Part shown: in pieces, positions 6,176 to 8,173 of the stretch | How positions within the stretch are numbered: the first letter of the stretch is position 1 | Layout: every line of letters starts with the position of its first letter | Source of the DNA: CBFDBF01 sp050287725 | GTDB lineage: Bacteria; Pseudomonadota; Gammaproteobacteria; Chromatiales; Chromatiaceae | Length of the DNA stretch: 8,173 bases | NCBI GenBank assembly: GCA_050287725.1 | Contig: JBNKCL010000025.1 | Coordinates: 1 to 8,173 of the forward strand | Direction of reading: 5' to 3' | Notes under the pieces: model-generated | Told to the model about the DNA's origin: nothing | Databases searched by the model: none | Seen by the model: only the letters and a program-made list of their open reading frames with translations | Made by a program: the position numbers and the translations under genes

Positions 6176-7663
6176 ATGTCTCACTCACACAAAGTTTATA
6201 TTACGGGATACTCCTGGTGTGACAACTATCAGTCCAGTTATGTATCGGCGGGCGGACCCGGCAGTCTGGGGGACGGTACCTGGGACGACCCGAGCAGTGC
6301 CGCCTTCGATGACAAGCTGATCCGCGCCCTGTACGGGGACACCGTCAAACATCCGGTGATCTATCTGGATTGCCAACTGACCAGCGGCAAACGCAAGAAA
6401 ATCCAGAAATACGTGAAGCTCGAGGACTCCTGCGGCCATACCTGGTTTTGGACTCACAAATCGGTCCTGGACGTAATTCTCGAAGATATCTTCGGGACCC
6501 TCAAACAGAACATGACCACATTTCTGGAAGGGGCGGCGGAACAGCCCGATCTTCCGGGGACGGATGAGTACGCCGCGGCCGTTGCCGTACTGGATGAACT
6601 GAATTCGTCCCGGGATGACTACGCGAAATTCAAACGGCTGCTTGCCACCGGCGCGCACGGTCTGAACATCACCGCCGCCCAAAGCGGGATCGTCAATCTC
6701 TGGGTCAAGGAAGAACTGGAGATGTATTGCGACGTCCCGTTCCTCCTCGGGCTTATCAAAGACAAGGAGATATACGACAGCGGCAGTCGTGACTGGCGAG
6801 AGGTAAGAGCGCACAGAACAAAGCTGGATCAGCTGGACCACCAGAAGCCCGCCATGCGGACCGCCATCGACCGTGCGACTGCGCGCATGCTTGCGGGCAA
6901 CCCGGGCACCAAAATCGTGCTGGACCTGTGGTACGGCTATAACGCCAATATCCTGAGCACCTACTCCGGCAACGCCACCGTTGACCTGAAAGGCCCCTTC
7001 CCCACAAACAACAAAATCCTGCCATACCTGCACGGGGTCGTTGTGGACGACAGCACCGGTGACCCCATCCCCCCGACCGATGCGGCCGCCTGCAAGGACA
7101 GCTACGAAAAGGATCCCGCCACCGGGGCCAACTACCCGGTGGTGTCCAACTGCACCGACAAAATTTTCTCAAAGGTCAAGGTATCGATCGTCGGCGATCC
7201 GGACCAGACCATGTTCACTACATGCGGCGGCCGGTTTTCCTTGATCGGAAATCAGTCGCTGGCGGAAACCGATACCTATCAGGCGATCTTGCGCATCGAG
7301 GACACGGCGGGACACTATGTCGATATTCCGCGGCATCCGGTGACCGTGAAACAGAACGGCAACCATTTTGTCATCCGGCTGCGAAAGAAGGGTCCCCAGG
7401 AGTGCGTGTTCTCCTGCAAGGTGGTTGCGAAAGGTTCACCCGCGACTCTGCTGCAGTTCGTCAAGGTGAAGGTGGAAGGCGCAGGCGGGTTCGTGCAGGA
7501 TGTGGAAACGGGACGGGACGGAATGTTCCAGCTGAAGGTCCCGTACGGGGCGCTAAGACTCCACGCAGAATATAACCAGTATCTCCCGGCGGACGCCAGC
7601 GTCACAATCGACCAGCCCCTCCAGGAATCCGTTCTCGAGATGGAGTTCGATTTTGATCTTTAG
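6176..7663 (+). CDS. unrecognised 495-residue protein: interrupted 3D/double-psi-barrel-like module plus two beta-sandwich-like domains
   Basis: No named family is certain. Residues 7-105 resemble the start of a 3D/RlpA-like double-psi beta-barrel: YITGYSWCDN (8-17), then GTWDDPSSAAF (34-44), then KKIQKYVKLEDSCGHTWFW (74-92). These parallel the 'yDDPltfA' and 'kyvimEDdCg' strands of that fold. The strand that usually closes it, ending in an acidic 'DLW' motif, appears only at KIVLDLWYGY (246-255), so a mostly helical insert (about 106-240) would split the barrel. Residues about 284-404 and 410-495 read as beta-rich carboxypeptidase-regulatory or transthyretin-like sandwiches (VKVSIVGDPDQ...GGRFSLIG; VKVKVEGAGGF...GRDGMFQLKVPYGALRLHAEY). 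There are nine cysteines and no signal peptide. Translation start is at ATG 6176, with only a weak GGAA ribosome signal, suggesting coupling to the upstream membrane protein gene. A cell-wall or glycan-acting role is possible but unproven. Confidence 0.8.
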   Translation: MSHSHKVYITGYSWCDNYQSSYVSAGGPGSLGDGTWDDPSSAAFDDKLIRALYGDTVKHPVIYLDCQLTSGKRKKIQKYVKLEDSCGHTWFWTHKSVLDVILEDIFGTLKQNMTTFLEGAAEQPDLPGTDEYAAAVAVLDELNSSRDDYAKFKRLLATGAHGLNITAAQSGIVNLWVKEELEMYCDVPFLLGLIKDKEIYDSGSRDWREVRAHRTKLDQLDHQKPAMRTAIDRATARMLAGNPGTKIVLDLWYGYNANILSTYSGNATVDLKGPFPTNNKILPYLHGVVVDDSTGDPIPPTDAAACKDSYEKDPATGANYPVVSNCTDKIFSKVKVSIVGDPDQTMFTTCGGRFSLIGNQSLAETDTYQAILRIEDTAGHYVDIPRHPVTVKQNGNHFVIRLRKKGPQECVFSCKVVAKGSPATLLQFVKVKVEGAGGFVQDVETGRDGMFQLKVPYGALRLHAEYNQYLPADASVTIDQPLQESVLEMEFDFDL

Positions 7664-7710
7664 TCTTCGTTGGAGAGCAGCGACCGCATGAAGGCCTCCA
7701 CCGCATCGGT

Positions 7711-7789
7711 GTGTAACATTAGTTACTGATCCTATCCGCATCGCCCGTTACCTTACACGCTCCGATTGTTGATAACTCTGGAGTGTAAC
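7711..7789. promoter_or_regulatory. cluster of GTGTAA/GTAAC words upstream of the DUF2892 gene
   Basis: GTAAC-ATTA-GTTAC (7713-7726) is a perfect palindrome. GTGTAA occurs at 7711-7716 and 7783-7788, and inverted (TTACAC) at 7753-7758. GTTAC recurs at 7747-7751 and GTAAC at 7785-7789. The last copy lies between the ribosome site (GGAG, 7780-7783) and the ATG at 7791. The arrangement suggests multiple binding half-sites, or an alternative hairpin that masks the ribosome site. No strong -35/-10 pair is evident. Confidence 0.35.
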
Positions 7790-7790
7790 G

Positions 7791-8021
7791 ATGAATGCAT
7801 TATTCCGTTTTATGGCGTCAGCCGCAGGCCGCATTCTGCGCATCGTCGCAGGTGCAGCCGTTATTGCGTATGGCCTTGCAGCCGTTGGCGGTTCCAACGG
7901 CAACCTGATTGCAGCCATCGGTCTGTTGCCGATCCTGACCGGGGCCCTCAATATCTGCGTGATCGCCCCGCTGTTCGGCAAGCCGCTCAGCGGTTCGAAG
8001 GTCATGGCAGCGAACGGTTAG
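7791..8021 (+). CDS. DUF2892 (YgaP-like transmembrane) inner-membrane protein
   Basis: A 76-residue protein with two membrane segments (about 16-32 and 38-62). It matches the DUF2892 pattern: a basic lead-in (GRILRIVAG, 13-21), AVIAYGLA, then IAAIGLLPILTGALNICVIAPLFG (40-63) with the cysteine of the family's 'tG..n.Cp.y.lfg' motif at Cys56. In E. coli YgaP this hairpin is fused to a rhodanese. Stand-alone versions are common and often lie near sulfur-handling genes, but no rhodanese is next to it here. GGAG (7780-7783) sits 7 bases before the ATG, fixing the start. The gene stands alone between the 495-residue gene and a strong terminator. Its molecular role is not established. Confidence 0.88.
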   Translation: MNALFRFMASAAGRILRIVAGAAVIAYGLAAVGGSNGNLIAAIGLLPILTGALNICVIAPLFGKPLSGSKVMAANG

Positions 8022-8033
8022 TTTGGATAAACA

Positions 8034-8065
8034 AAAGGGGTCCCGGCGGGGCCCCTTTCGGTTTT
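8034..8065 (+). terminator. intrinsic terminator after the DUF2892 gene
   Basis: AAAGGGGTCCC (8034-8044) pairs with GGGGCCCCTTT (8048-8058) as an 11-bp stem containing one T-G wobble and a three-base loop, GGC. It is followed closely by TTTT (8062-8065). It begins 12 bases after the stop codon. Confidence 0.85.
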
Positions 8066-8067
8066 GT

Positions 8068-8157
8068 TGGCGGAGAGGGAGGGATTACCGGGCCTGCGGC
8101 CCTCTCGCCACTGCGCGGCTCGTGCTGCGTCGCGGCTTTGCCGCTCCTGGTCGAACC
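8068..8157 (-). repeat. tRNA-Ser 3'-end-like sequence interrupted in its T-loop
   Basis: TGGCGGAGAGGGAGGGATT (8068-8086) reads, on the minus strand, as the 3' end of a bacterial serine tRNA including CCA, up to the middle of the T-loop. The expected continuation CGAACC appears only at 8152-8157. The intervening 65 bases are GC-rich with several small hairpins (e.g. CGGCTTTGCCG near 8133-8143). No acceptor, anticodon or D arm follows within the window, so this is not an intact tRNA gene. A tRNA-derived repeat or disrupted attachment site is likely. Confidence 0.55.
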
Positions 8158-8173
8158 ACCTGTTTTGACTTCC

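Noticed and set aside
6185..7033. 282-codon minus-strand open frame inside the 495-residue gene
   Set aside because: It is an antisense shadow of a GC-biased gene. It has no ribosome site and its composition is unlike a folded protein, whereas the plus-strand frame follows another gene in operon spacing.
8068..8157. A complete tRNA-Ser gene on the minus strand
   Set aside because: Only the 3' end matches. The T-loop is interrupted and no anticodon or D arm follows within a sensible distance.

Overview
The window reads as ordinary bacterial chromosome of moderate-to-high GC. It is most likely from a proteobacterium, and a gammaproteobacterium with some sulfur metabolism is the best guess. That guess rests on the split YeeE/YedE sulfur-compound transporter, a YgaP-like DUF2892 protein, REP-like palindromes of the GTGGGAGC/GTAGGAGC type, and the general look of the proteins. 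It is an inference, not an identification. No phage structural genes, transposase, rRNA, intact tRNA or CRISPR array is present.

Layout. 1-1302 (minus): 3'-truncated CPA1-family Na+/H+ antiporter. 1303-1515: divergent regulatory region holding a strong sigma70-like promoter overlapped by two palindromic operator-like sites. 1516-2548 (plus): two-gene MNT/HEPN toxin-antitoxin-like operon (HTH-nucleotidyltransferase followed by a HEPN-like protein). 2549-2885: gene-free, with a palindrome near its end. 2886-3873 (plus): two tightly linked halves of a YeeE/YedE (TsuA-like) transporter. 4046-5200 (minus): exported PQQ-dependent glucose/sorbosone dehydrogenase-type beta-propeller, convergent with the transporter pair. 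5201-5734: gene-free and rich in repeats. 5735-7663 (plus): a two-gene unit of unrecognised function, a 140-residue membrane-anchored protein followed by a 495-residue protein. The larger protein has what looks like an interrupted 3D/double-psi beta-barrel module and two beta-sandwich-like C-terminal domains. 7791-8021 (plus): DUF2892 membrane protein followed by a strong intrinsic terminator. 8068-8157: the reverse complement of a tRNA-Ser 3' end, interrupted in its T-loop.

The dehydrogenase gene is bracketed by two copies of a composite repeat (3907-4040 and 5393-5520). Each copy is a roughly 70-bp near-palindromic core followed by a 46-bp REP-like tail. The tails have the same orientation, but the core of one copy matches the reverse complement of the other.

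The most novel items are the 5735-7663 gene pair, the probably leaderless and autoregulated MNT/HEPN operon with a non-canonical HEPN motif, the flipped-core composite repeats, and the interrupted tRNA-Ser-like end at the right edge. The modules look largely independent. The transporter and DUF2892 protein share only a plausible sulfur theme.
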